Shown: positions 18,348 to 27,258 of the stretch, in pieces
Layout of the letters: each line of letters begins with the position of its first letter
Numbering within the stretch: position 1 is the first letter of the stretch
From: Cellulophaga algicola DSM 14237
GTDB lineage: Bacteria; Bacteroidota; Bacteroidia; Flavobacteriales; Flavobacteriaceae
DNA: 64,000 bases
Reading direction: 5' to 3'
NCBI RefSeq assembly: GCF_000186265.1
Contig: NC_014934.1
Span: 2,852,001 to 2,916,000, forward strand
Program-made: the position numbers and the translations under genes
Notes under the pieces: model-generated
The model's input: the letters and a program-made list of their open reading frames with translations, nothing else
The model's database searches: none
Told to the model about the DNA's origin: nothing

Positions 18348-19298
18348 CTAAAATTTTACAAATTTATAATAATCGTTAGTGCTTGTTATTGCAAAATAGG
18401 CTCCCTTTGATAGCGTACTTATGGTGATGTGTTTACTGTTCAGCTCTTCAAGAATAATTTTACCATTTCTGTCAATAATTTTAATAAAATCAAAAGCGGA
18501 AGAACCAGGAAGTGTTAAAATATTGGATGATTTGTTTACAGAAATTTGAATGCTTTTATTATTAATTTCGGCCATAGTAATTTGTGCAGTGGGCTTAAGG
18601 AACTGTACTCCAGATATTTCTTTGGTGATCGTGTTTTTAGCAGTAAAATCTTCCGGCAGCCCAAAAGATAACACTAACCTATAATCTTTACCTACCAGAG
18701 GTTCCTCATAGTTAATAGCTATTTTTTTAGAGCCACTGCCGGCACCAATAGCTATTCTTTTGGAGGATGCTAACCAATTATTTTTTTGCCACAATGCTAT
18801 TTGAACTTGCATGGGTTTGCTAAAAGAATAGTCCACATCAAATTGGTATTTCGCTGTATTTTCAATAATGGTGTTTAGTAAAGGAGAGAATGAAGCATTC
18901 TCAGAAAAGGAAACTGGTTTTTTGATGAATTCAATATTATTAATAATTTGACCAACTCTAGTCGTTTCCCAATTTCCATTTACTGCTCTTAGGCTAAGTA
19001 CTAATTTATATCCTTTTCCCGGTGATGGTTTTTGTGCTGAGGTAATCGTTAATTTTTGAATGCCTTGTCCTTTTTTTATCTTAATTTTTGTAGTGGCATA
19101 ATATTTTGAAGGCCCTCCACTAATGTCTATAGATAAATCTCCATCTGCTAAAGCAATATAACCTATGGTAAAATCATAGGAATCGCTTATCAGAATTTTT
19201 ACGGGTTGTGGTTTTACAAAAAGTACTTTTTCAGTTAGCTCTTGTGCATTTATTTGTAGGCAAAAAAGAAGTATTATTAGGGTAATTAGAACTCTCAT
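18348..19298 (-). CDS. Unrecognised secreted protein: two similar beta domains and T9SS-like tail
   Basis: A 316-aa protein I do not recognise. It has a signal peptide (about residues 1-18, ending INAQ) and then two beta-rich units of about 100 residues that look alike: each has a GK(G/D)Y(K/R)LVLS strand (residues about 95 and 203) and ends in I(E/Q)FIKKP or VQFLKP. The final 70 residues resemble a type IX secretion tail (SAFDFIKIIDRNGKIILEE, then ISTLSKGAYFAI and a basic KFVKF end). It lies between a sulfatase (7 bp) and the GH86-like gene (4 bp). Its place suggests a surface or secreted galactan-binding protein, but that is inference only. Confidence 0.6.
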   Translation of the reverse strand: MRVLITLIILLFCLQINAQELTEKVLFVKPQPVKILISDSYDFTIGYIALADGDLSIDISGGPSKYYATTKIKIKKGQGIQKLTITSAQKPSPGKGYKLVLSLRAVNGNWETTRVGQIINNIEFIKKPVSFSENASFSPLLNTIIENTAKYQFDVDYSFSKPMQVQIALWQKNNWLASSKRIAIGAGSGSKKIAINYEEPLVGKDYRLVLSFGLPEDFTAKNTITKEISGVQFLKPTAQITMAEINNKSIQISVNKSSNILTLPGSSAFDFIKIIDRNGKIILEELNSKHITISTLSKGAYFAITSTNDYYKFVKF

Positions 19299-19305
19299 GG
19301 GTTGT

Positions 19306-21153
19306 TTATTTAGCTTTAGGAATTATATTTTTAGGTATATCAAGATTTCTATCATGTGATCCTTTAGCAAAATTACTCACCTTGTAGTCATTTTTGTTTT
19401 TCCAATTACTTTCAATTCTACCATCGCCTAAAACAATAGCGCCAAGTTTTATTCTAAACCAATCGGCTAAAGCCATATACTTTTTATCATTTGCAATATT
19501 ATTCTGTTCTAAAGGATCATTACGCAGATCGTACAATGCCATTTGTACTTCCTCTCGAGGTGCATCTAATCCCCATTTAATATTCTCGTTGGGTACATAT
19601 CTTCCTCCGGGATTACCATTTAAAGGTCTTGGTCTCATAGAAAATGCAAAATTTTTGGATCGTAAGTAGGTTCTTGGACCAGCTACACTATTTATTTCAC
19701 CGATGATATAATCACGCTCATTTTTTTTATTGATGCATACGTCTGCCAGGTTATACCCATCTAAGAATTTTAATTCTGCTGTTTTTAAATCTATACCCCC
19801 AGCAGCCAAAATGGTGGGCATTATATCTACGTATTCTACTAAGCCTTTATAAATCTTGTGTTCAGGAATTATCTTTTTATCTGAGGCTACTAAAATACCT
19901 GTGGTATGTGTTGCAAATTCCCAGGGAGAAAATTTTGATTCAATGCCTTGTTCACCTAATTGCCAGCCATGATCTCCGCTAGTGTATAAAATAACGTACT
20001 CTTGCTTGTTTTTTTTGCAGTAGGTTTTAAATGCTGTGATAGCCTTGCCGATGAGATAATCACCATAGGCACAAAAGGCATAATAATCTCTGATAGCTTG
20101 TTGTTTTTCTTCATAGGTCAAACCATCAATTTTTAATTTTGTATATAAATCTACTAGTTGTTTAGGCAGTTTACTGAGCTCTTTTTCCTTATTAAAGGAC
20201 GGAATTCTGTATATTTTTTCTGTAAATAGTGCTCTAAACTCTTTTGGAGGCATTACAGGGGTATGTGGAAAGTGAAAACTTAAACTGGTAAAAATGGGCT
20301 TGTTAGTAGTTACGCCTTCCATAGGATACCCTTGCAGTGTTTGATAGGTTTTGTTTTCGTTTTCTAGGTAACTTATATATTCCGTTAAAATGTTAGCATC
20401 TAAAGTTTTATTAGCCGGCATTGGGCTTACACCACCTATGATTAGATCTTTAGACTCTTTTGTGTACGCATATAAAATGTCTAATTCTTTTTCTACCTGT
20501 CTTTTTATCTTTAGTTCTTCTTCTGAAATATTCTTTTGACGACTCCATGATTTTTTTTCACCGTTGGGGTAAAAGAATTCTGTCCTAGCGTCGATCTTCG
20601 CAGGCCTGCCATTTACTTTTCCAAAAATTGAAGGATTGTACCAATCGGTGTGCCCAGCTCTACTTAATTCAGTATCTAAAATGTATTTTTCATAAAAGCC
20701 CTTAAACTCATTTTTTACATTCTTCTTGATGCTTTTGTTCCGATAACCCGCTTTACCAAAAAGGCTAGTTTCATAACCATTTTCGCCCATGACCTGTGGA
20801 AGTGTTTTATCAAAAAAATCAGTTTCAGCATTAAAATATTCAAAACCATAAACGCCACTATGGTGTGGATATTTACCCGAAATTATAGAGGAGCGCGAGG
20901 GAGCACATGCAGGAGAGTTGCAATACATATTGGTAAAAACAATGCCTTCCTTCGCAAGACGATCTAAGTTAGGAGAAGAAACATAACCTAGTGGACTATT
21001 TTTTTCTCCTGTTACTATTTCATTATAAAAGCCATTAGAATCAACCCTTTGGTCATCGGTTATAATCCATAAAATATTAGGTTTCACCTGTGCCTGACTG
21101 CACGCATATATGGATAAACTGAAGATAAAGCTAAGAATAAGGGTGTTTTTCAT
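19306..21153 (-). CDS. Type S1 sulfatase, lipoprotein
   Basis: A 615-aa sulfatase when started at the ATG 21153-21151. A longer reading to 21204 would overlap the GH2 gene and spoil the signal, whereas this start gives a clean lipoprotein signal (SLSIYAC). It shows the metal motif PNILWIITDDQRVD, the formylglycine motif CAPSR with Cys83, YTSGDHGWQLGEQG, and KFSPWEFATHTTGILV near the substrate site. The insert between residues about 150 and 300 is longer than in the neighbouring sulfatases, so the substrate is likely different. It starts 15 bp after the GH2 stop and reads into the unknown protein 7 bp later. Confidence 0.9.
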   Translation of the reverse strand: MKNTLILSFIFSLSIYACSQAQVKPNILWIITDDQRVDSNGFYNEIVTGEKNSPLGYVSSPNLDRLAKEGIVFTNMYCNSPACAPSRSSIISGKYPHHSGVYGFEYFNAETDFFDKTLPQVMGENGYETSLFGKAGYRNKSIKKNVKNEFKGFYEKYILDTELSRAGHTDWYNPSIFGKVNGRPAKIDARTEFFYPNGEKKSWSRQKNISEEELKIKRQVEKELDILYAYTKESKDLIIGGVSPMPANKTLDANILTEYISYLENENKTYQTLQGYPMEGVTTNKPIFTSLSFHFPHTPVMPPKEFRALFTEKIYRIPSFNKEKELSKLPKQLVDLYTKLKIDGLTYEEKQQAIRDYYAFCAYGDYLIGKAITAFKTYCKKNKQEYVILYTSGDHGWQLGEQGIESKFSPWEFATHTTGILVASDKKIIPEHKIYKGLVEYVDIMPTILAAGGIDLKTAELKFLDGYNLADVCINKKNERDYIIGEINSVAGPRTYLRSKNFAFSMRPRPLNGNPGGRYVPNENIKWGLDAPREEVQMALYDLRNDPLEQNNIANDKKYMALADWFRIKLGAIVLGDGRIESNWKNKNDYKVSNFAKGSHDRNLDIPKNIIPKAK

Positions 21154-21167
21154 AATTTTGAAATCAC

Positions 21168-24044
21168 TTATTGAATTCGTTTTAAAATAAATCCGTTTAA
21201 CCAAAGGCTTCCTTTTTCATTTTTACTTTTAAATTTTAGAATAACAGGGTTAGAGCCATCTGATTCTAAGATTGAATGAATAGAAATCGGTTGACGTTCA
21301 CCGGTACTATTATTATCATAATAATTTACAATATGGTCATCTGAAGTTCTAGTGAAGCTACCATCTACATCATCAACAGTAACCTCTATTTCATTTGTTA
21401 TTTTAATATCGGTATTTCTCGCATGATGAAATGTTTCTAGCGCATACTTTCCAGTATTTAAGTTTGATAATTTTAAAGTGAGTTCTCCTTTTTCAATATA
21501 CACACCATCAGTACCTACAAAACTCAAATCGCCCAACATACTAGTGCCATTTCCTAACCAATTTATCTTTTCGTCAGCACTTATTTCTACTTGAGTATCC
21601 GTTTCTTTAATGGTATAGTTTAAATCATTGTCAGTATTTCCTGACCATTCATTCCATTCAAATTGTACCAATTGTTTCTCTCCACCAATATCGACTCTGG
21701 TAATGGGGAAATCATAGATAGGTTTAGCATGGTTTGCAATTTCGTTGGTGTTAAATTTTACGGTATTGATTGTAGCTTTACCAGACTTTAGGCCTGTTGC
21801 TTTTGCCGTAACGGTAATTGTTCCTGTTTCATTCGTTGCTTTTACGTAAATAGCTGCAACTCCATTATAAACAAGGGCAGGGTTTGCATAAATTTTCCCG
21901 TTATCAATGATTTCGCCAGGTCCAGAAATAGAAAACTGAACTTCATTTTTAGTATTGGTTACAACTTCACTATGTTCATCTAAAATAGAAGCGTAAACCA
22001 ATCTTATATCTGATCCTCCAGCATAAAAGGGTTTGTCATTAATATTATATTCAACTTTTATATGATGTGGCTTGCCTTGTTTGTGTCTTGTGAATTCCAT
22101 CACTTTTTCGCCATTGGTATATCCAATAGCTTTTAAGACGCCTTCTTTCCAATTATATTTAAAGGTAAATGAGGGATGGTTTAAATTTATTTTGGTAAGG
22201 TCATTATCGGGTACCTGCCGCGCAATTAGTTTTCCATTATGGTATAAGGCGACTTCTTGACAATTGCTGAATACTCTAATTTTCCCATCTCTAGAAGCGG
22301 TTTCATCAGCTATGTGAACCATAGGCTTAGCTACCAATTCAGATTGGTACCAGTAATACACAGGCTTTGGCACTCTATAAGGGGAAAGTACACCGTAGGT
22401 GGTCATGAAATCTCGGGACCATTGGGCATCTACAATATCAGGTTGCAAGTGATTGTAGTCTGCACCCAACCAGGTAATAGCCGCAAAATTATTTTTATTG
22501 CCTTTATAGCGTGATATATGAAATTGATTTACTTCTGAATTAGGAGAACTACCATGTTCCATAACCATGGTGAAGGCACTTTCTGGGAATTCTGTTCTTC
22601 GATAATCCATAGTGGCATGTACATCTGTAATACCTTCGTTCTTTGGTCCATCCCAAGGGGCAGAGGCAGAGGCCGTTAATCTAAAAGGATCTTCTTCTTT
22701 AGCAACGGTTTGCATTCTTGGAACCGGACCTCTATGATTAATTCCTGCTCCCCAAACAATAATAGACGGGTGATTTCTATGATTACGGATCATAGTTCTG
22801 GTTGCTTTTTCTAAATTTTCAAACCAAGTATCGCCACCCCATTCAATCCATGTAGAGGGTTCTTCATAAATGAGGATGCCCAATTCGTCACAGGCTTTTA
22901 AGAACGCATCGTCTTGTGTGTAGTGCGATGTTCTGATAATATTCATTCCTGCTTTTTTGTACTGTAGCGCTTCATTGTAATGAAATGAGTTGGGAACAGC
23001 ATCTCCAATATTAGGATAACTTTGATGACGGTTGGCGCCAACTAAAAATAAAGGTTCTCCATTTAACACAAAGCCTTTACCTTTTTCTAAAGTAAACTTT
23101 CTAAAACCAAAAGTGTTTTCAACGAAATCTACTGGGGTTTCATGATCATAAATAACGGAATTTACGCGATACAAATAAGGACTGTCTGGTGACCATAGGT
23201 GGTACTCATCTTCAATTACCAAAGACTGTCTAAATGTATAGTTAGCATTCGCGGCGATTGTAGCTTCGGAACTTACCTTTTTGAGTACCATACCATCCTT
23301 ATCAATGATGGTTGTACGTATAGTAGTTTTCTTAGCTGCAGTAGATTCGTTTTTTACAGTTGTTTTGATTGTCACCGTACCATTGTGTTTATTAACCGTA
23401 GGCGTGGTGATATGCACTCCTGCGTCATAATTTTCCCAATTAAAATTTACATGTAATGGGTTTGTAGCAACTAAATAAACGTCTCTATATAATCCGCCAT
23501 ATTTTACATAATCTGTTCTGTGAGGATCCGGAGCTATAGTTTGACTAAAACTATTATCTGCTTTTATCGCGATAGTGTTTTCTTGTCCTAGTATAACAAA
23601 ACCGGTAATATCAAAATGAAACGGTACATAGCCGTTTACAGCGTAATTCCCTACTTTTTTTCCGTTTACCCAGACTTCGGTAGCATTATGAACTGCTTCA
23701 AATTCTAAGAAAATTTTATTGGAGGACTTACTATTAATCTTTATTTTTTTGCGATACCAACTGATATCTCTGAGGTATTTTTCTTGTATCCAAGTTTCTT
23801 TAATACTATCCATCTCATAGGAAACTAATTGTGTGGTGTGAGGAATAGAGACATTTTCCCAAGAGCTATCATCAAAATTTGTAGCAGTAGGAGTGTGCTC
23901 TAAATCTCCCAAATGAAATTTCCATCCAATGTTTAAGTTTGTTTTTGTACGATCGCCTGCTTCAAAACCTTGTGGTAATTTTGTGTTTTGAGCAAATGTT
24001 ACTGTGCTAATTAATAGGCTGATGAATAAATAGTTTAGTTTCAT
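21168..24044 (-). CDS. GH2-family protein lacking the usual acid/base Glu
   Basis: A 958-aa exported protein (signal to VTFAQ). It has the GH2 sugar-binding domain (LNIGWKFHLGD, WYRKKIKI), an Ig-like domain, a TIM barrel with NRHQSYPNIG and MNIIRTSHY, and C-terminal beta domains; the last 190 residues resemble a carbohydrate-binding module. In canonical GH2 enzymes the barrel carries WSxGNE with the acid/base Glu. Here the equivalent stretch is W431-GAGINHRG, with Asn436 where Glu is expected, although HPSIIVW just before it is intact. A nucleophile candidate, Glu496 in MVMEHGSS, remains. It may use another proton donor or another substrate. It is the first gene after the 24212-24246 terminator and heads the run with sulfatase, unknown protein, GH86 and sulfatase. 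Confidence 0.85.
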   Translation of the reverse strand: MKLNYLFISLLISTVTFAQNTKLPQGFEAGDRTKTNLNIGWKFHLGDLEHTPTATNFDDSSWENVSIPHTTQLVSYEMDSIKETWIQEKYLRDISWYRKKIKINSKSSNKIFLEFEAVHNATEVWVNGKKVGNYAVNGYVPFHFDITGFVILGQENTIAIKADNSFSQTIAPDPHRTDYVKYGGLYRDVYLVATNPLHVNFNWENYDAGVHITTPTVNKHNGTVTIKTTVKNESTAAKKTTIRTTIIDKDGMVLKKVSSEATIAANANYTFRQSLVIEDEYHLWSPDSPYLYRVNSVIYDHETPVDFVENTFGFRKFTLEKGKGFVLNGEPLFLVGANRHQSYPNIGDAVPNSFHYNEALQYKKAGMNIIRTSHYTQDDAFLKACDELGILIYEEPSTWIEWGGDTWFENLEKATRTMIRNHRNHPSIIVWGAGINHRGPVPRMQTVAKEEDPFRLTASASAPWDGPKNEGITDVHATMDYRRTEFPESAFTMVMEHGSSPNSEVNQFHISRYKGNKNNFAAITWLGADYNHLQPDIVDAQWSRDFMTTYGVLSPYRVPKPVYYWYQSELVAKPMVHIADETASRDGKIRVFSNCQEVALYHNGKLIARQVPDNDLTKINLNHPSFTFKYNWKEGVLKAIGYTNGEKVMEFTRHKQGKPHHIKVEYNINDKPFYAGGSDIRLVYASILDEHSEVVTNTKNEVQFSISGPGEIIDNGKIYANPALVYNGVAAIYVKATNETGTITVTAKATGLKSGKATINTVKFNTNEIANHAKPIYDFPITRVDIGGEKQLVQFEWNEWSGNTDNDLNYTIKETDTQVEISADEKINWLGNGTSMLGDLSFVGTDGVYIEKGELTLKLSNLNTGKYALETFHHARNTDIKITNEIEVTVDDVDGSFTRTSDDHIVNYYDNNSTGERQPISIHSILESDGSNPVILKFKSKNEKGSLWLNGFILKRIQ

Positions 24045-24211
24045 TTTCAGTGAGTGATATTTGTGGTACTAAAATTATTTATTCTTAGAATGGTAGGTCA
24101 GTAGAAATGTTTGTAAACATACCACATATGGTTTATTGTAGTTAGATACCCAGTAATCTTGGAAACCGAAGTTTGTTTTGATGAAAAAAAAGCGGAATGT
24201 TACCTGAAAAC

Positions 24212-24246
24212 AAAAAAGACTTTGAAATACATTTCAAAGTCTTTTT
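24212..24246. terminator. Bidirectional rho-independent terminator
   Basis: Perfect 11-bp arms, 24218-24228 (GACTTTGAAAT) and 24231-24241, have a 2-nt loop and are flanked by six A on the left and five T on the right. It ends the - strand transcript of the sulfatase/GH2 block that stops at 24269, so the GH2 gene from 24044 should have its own promoter in 24045-24211. Confidence 0.88.
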
Positions 24247-24268
24247 CTATTAGTTGAATTAGATCTAG

Positions 24269-25858
24269 TTATTTTAGTTCTAATTCTTTTATTTCTACAG
24301 TTGTTTCGCCTCTTAATTCTTCATAGGTAGCAACCATCTCTTTTAGCTTTTCTGGATTAGAAGCGGCTAAATTAGTTTCTTGCTTTCTATCTGTTTTAAG
24401 ATTGTAAAGTTGGTACGTATCTGCTATTCCTAATTCTATATTCACCTGTGTGTTTATTGGATTGCCTTTATAAGGCGGAATTAATATCCAGTCGCCACTT
24501 CTCAGTGCTGTTTTTTGACCAGCTTCCAACACTAAATTAGTTCTTCCTATTTTAGATTTACCTAATAATACATCAATTAACTCTTCACTATCGTCTGTAG
24601 TGATGTCACTGTCTGCAAGTTTTGCTAAAGAGTTTAATAAATCTATTTGACAAACAAGCGCATCAGAAACACTAGGTGTAATGGTGCCTTTCCAATAGGT
24701 AATAAAGGGTACGTGTGTGCCTGCATCGAATAGGCTGTATTTTCCTCCTCTTAAGCCGCCAGTAGGAGTATGGCTACCTAGTTTTTCTTCTGCATCATCA
24801 AAATAACCATCATTTAAAACAGGGCCATTATCACTTGTAAATACTATCAATGTGTTTTCTAATATTTTTTCGTCTTCTAAAGTTTTTATAAATTCTCCGA
24901 TAACCCAATCAGCTTCAAGAATTACATCACCACGTGGTCCCATACCAGATGTTCCAACAAAACGAGGATGAGGAGTACGCGGTACGTGTGGTTGTTGTAA
25001 GGCATAATATAAAAAGAAAGGTTCTTTTTTATGATTTTTGACATAGTCTTTTGCTTTTTCTAGAAAGTGATCGGCCATATCAACATCCTTCCATTTAGCA
25101 GCTTCACCACCTTTCATAAATCCAATTCTAGGGATCCCATTAACAATACTATTGTTATGACCATGGTGCCATTTCATTTTTAATAACTCAGGATTATCTT
25201 TTCCTGTGGGTTGCCCTTCATAATTCTTCGCATAATCTACTTCAATAGGATCATTAGGATCTAAACCATCTACATGACCACCTTTAATATACACGGTAGG
25301 AACTCGATCTTGTGTTGCTGCCATAATATAGGAGTAGTCAAAACCAACTTCGTTAGGACCAGGAGATACGCGTTCATTCCAATTAACATGACCTGTTCCT
25401 AAACCAAGATGCCATTTGCCAACAATACCGGTAGTATACCCTTGTTGTTTTAACATTTTAGGAATGGTAGTTTGTTCCGTACTAATGATTAATGGTGCTG
25501 TACCAGGTAATATTTGGGCATCTTTATTTCTCCAAGGATATACCCCTGTTAAAATACCATATCGGCTAGGAGTACAGGTAGCTGAGGTAGCATAACCATT
25601 TGTAAAACGTACTCCGCCATGTGCAAGTTTATCTATATTAGGGGTGCTAATTTCTGTTGCCCCATTAGCACTGATATCACCATAGCCTAAGTCATCTAAG
25701 TAAATTACAACGATGTTAGGTTTCGAAGTGGCTTCTTTTGCTTCCGTAGTGGCCGTTTCCTTTTTCTTATTCTCCTCTTTACAGCTAAAAGTAAAAACGA
25801 TTAAAAGTAATAAATCAAGTTTAAAAAAAGTGTTTTTAGAGATTGGATGTGAAGTCAT
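24269..25858 (-). CDS. Type S1 sulfatase, lipoprotein
   Basis: A 529-aa sulfatase. The hydrophobic N-terminus ends at FTFSC (Cys26) and is followed by a charged Lys/Glu linker, as in Bacteroidota lipoproteins. VIYLDDLGYGDIS carries the first metal ligands, CTPSR the formylglycine Cys95, GKWHLGLGTG follows, and FTSDNGPVLNDGYF with GGKYSLFDAGTHVPFITYW completes the active site. The general layout is that of arylsulfatase A-like S1 enzymes. It is the last gene of the transcript 31283-24269, 7 bp after the sulfatase with a premature stop, and is followed by a strong terminator. Confidence 0.92.
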   Translation of the reverse strand: MTSHPISKNTFFKLDLLLLIVFTFSCKEENKKKETATTEAKEATSKPNIVVIYLDDLGYGDISANGATEISTPNIDKLAHGGVRFTNGYATSATCTPSRYGILTGVYPWRNKDAQILPGTAPLIISTEQTTIPKMLKQQGYTTGIVGKWHLGLGTGHVNWNERVSPGPNEVGFDYSYIMAATQDRVPTVYIKGGHVDGLDPNDPIEVDYAKNYEGQPTGKDNPELLKMKWHHGHNNSIVNGIPRIGFMKGGEAAKWKDVDMADHFLEKAKDYVKNHKKEPFFLYYALQQPHVPRTPHPRFVGTSGMGPRGDVILEADWVIGEFIKTLEDEKILENTLIVFTSDNGPVLNDGYFDDAEEKLGSHTPTGGLRGGKYSLFDAGTHVPFITYWKGTITPSVSDALVCQIDLLNSLAKLADSDITTDDSEELIDVLLGKSKIGRTNLVLEAGQKTALRSGDWILIPPYKGNPINTQVNIELGIADTYQLYNLKTDRKQETNLAASNPEKLKEMVATYEELRGETTVEIKELELK

Positions 25859-25865
25859 AGGCTTG

Positions 25866-27257
25866 TTATTTAATTTTTTTATTTAAGGATTTATTTCTGT
25901 CGCCTTGCCATTTTTCGTCCTCTTTAAGGACATTTTCGGCATGCGGGTCCAACCAACCTGGAGCCATGTTTTTGGCATCCCATTTTTTGTAGGCTTTTTC
26001 TAAGGCGACTATAATTTCAGGGTTTTCATTAGCAATATCATAACGTTCCAGATGATCTTTTTCAAGATCAAAAAGTAAGGTTTTGTTTTTGTAAGCACTT
26101 TTGTAGAGCTTGTAGTTGCCTTTTCTAACGGCATACTCAAAGTTTCCTGATGATCTCCAGAATAAGGTTTCATGAGGAGTTTCTTGTGTTTTCTGCAGAA
26201 TGAAAGGAAGCAAGTCTACTCCGTCTAACTGACGTTCTTTTTTTGCTTTACCACCAGCTGCATTTAAAAATGTAGGAAATAAATCTAAAGAAGATATTGG
26301 TTCATTATACGCGTATTTTTCTTTAATTTTTGTTGGCCAAGTTATAAAGAATGGCACTTTAATTCCGCCTTCAAATAGCATGCCTTTATGGCCTCTATAA
26401 GGTCTATTATCTGCATGTTCTATTCTCCCTCCATTATCACTTAAAAATACAAGAATGGTGTTTTCTTTTAAACCGTTAGCAATTAGTGTAGAATCAATTT
26501 TACCAACATTAGCATCTACAGCATTTACCATGGCAGCATATACACTTCTACCGGCATATTCTATATGTTTGGTTTTCTCAAGGTATTCTTTTGTTGCTTG
26601 ATCTGGGGCATGAGGCGCATTATAGGCAAGGTACATGAAAAAAGGTTTTTCATCTTTTTGGGTGATAAAACGAATGGCTTCAGTTGTAAAATCATCAGTC
26701 AAGTAGGTTAACTCCTCTTCGGGTACTACCTTTCTATTTCTATAGATTGTCTGAATTTCATTTTTAGATTCGCCCCAATAATTCATACCGCCTCCAGGAA
26801 AACCAAACCAGTGGTCAAAACCTTGTGCTGGTGGGTATAAATCTGGATGGTCTCCCAAATGCCATTTTCCAATAGCGCTGGTCCTGTAGCCTTGTTCTTT
26901 CAATGCTTCAGAAATCATTTTTTCTGATAGTGGAGTGCCTACAGAAGCATCATTTTTTCCATCATAAGGCATATTACAGTCATGACCAAAACGTGCTTGG
27001 TAACGACCCGTTAATAACCCAGCTCTCGAAGGACTACAATAGGGATGTGAAACATATCCGTTAGAAAAAATAACACCTTCAGAAGCAAGTCTGTCTAAAT
27101 TTGGTGTAGGTATATCTGTTGCTCCGTTAAAACCAACATCTGCCCATCCTTGATCATCTGTGAGAATCACTATAATATTAGGTTACTCTTGCGCATTGGT
27201 CTTTAAGACTAAACTAAGCAAAGCAAATAGGAATAAGAACTTCTTGTGGGATATCAT
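25866..27257 (-). pseudogene. Type S1 sulfatase interrupted by an in-frame stop after the signal peptide
   Basis: Read from the ATG at 27257, the frame encodes a 23-residue signal peptide (ending TNAQ), one Glu, then TAA at codon 25 (27185-27183), and then continues without a frame change as PNIIVILTDDQGWADV to the stop at 25866. Nothing else is damaged: CSPSR with Cys74 (counted through the stop), GKWHLGDHPDLY, FLSDNGGR and HKGMLFEGGIKVPFF are all intact over about 440 residues. In most relatives a Lys or similar stands before PNI, so a single base change to TAA explains it. Restart at GTG 27170 would give a protein without export signal or first metal ligands. The start is 1 bp from the GH2 stop, so it is in the same operon. 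Confidence 0.85.
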
Positions 27258-27258
27258 T

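Noticed and set aside
24120-24131. CCATATGTGGTA (- strand) before the GH2 gene as a third copy of the CATATGTT element
   Set aside because: Only about 11 bases match, half of them the self-complementary CATATG, and the AGCTG element is absent.
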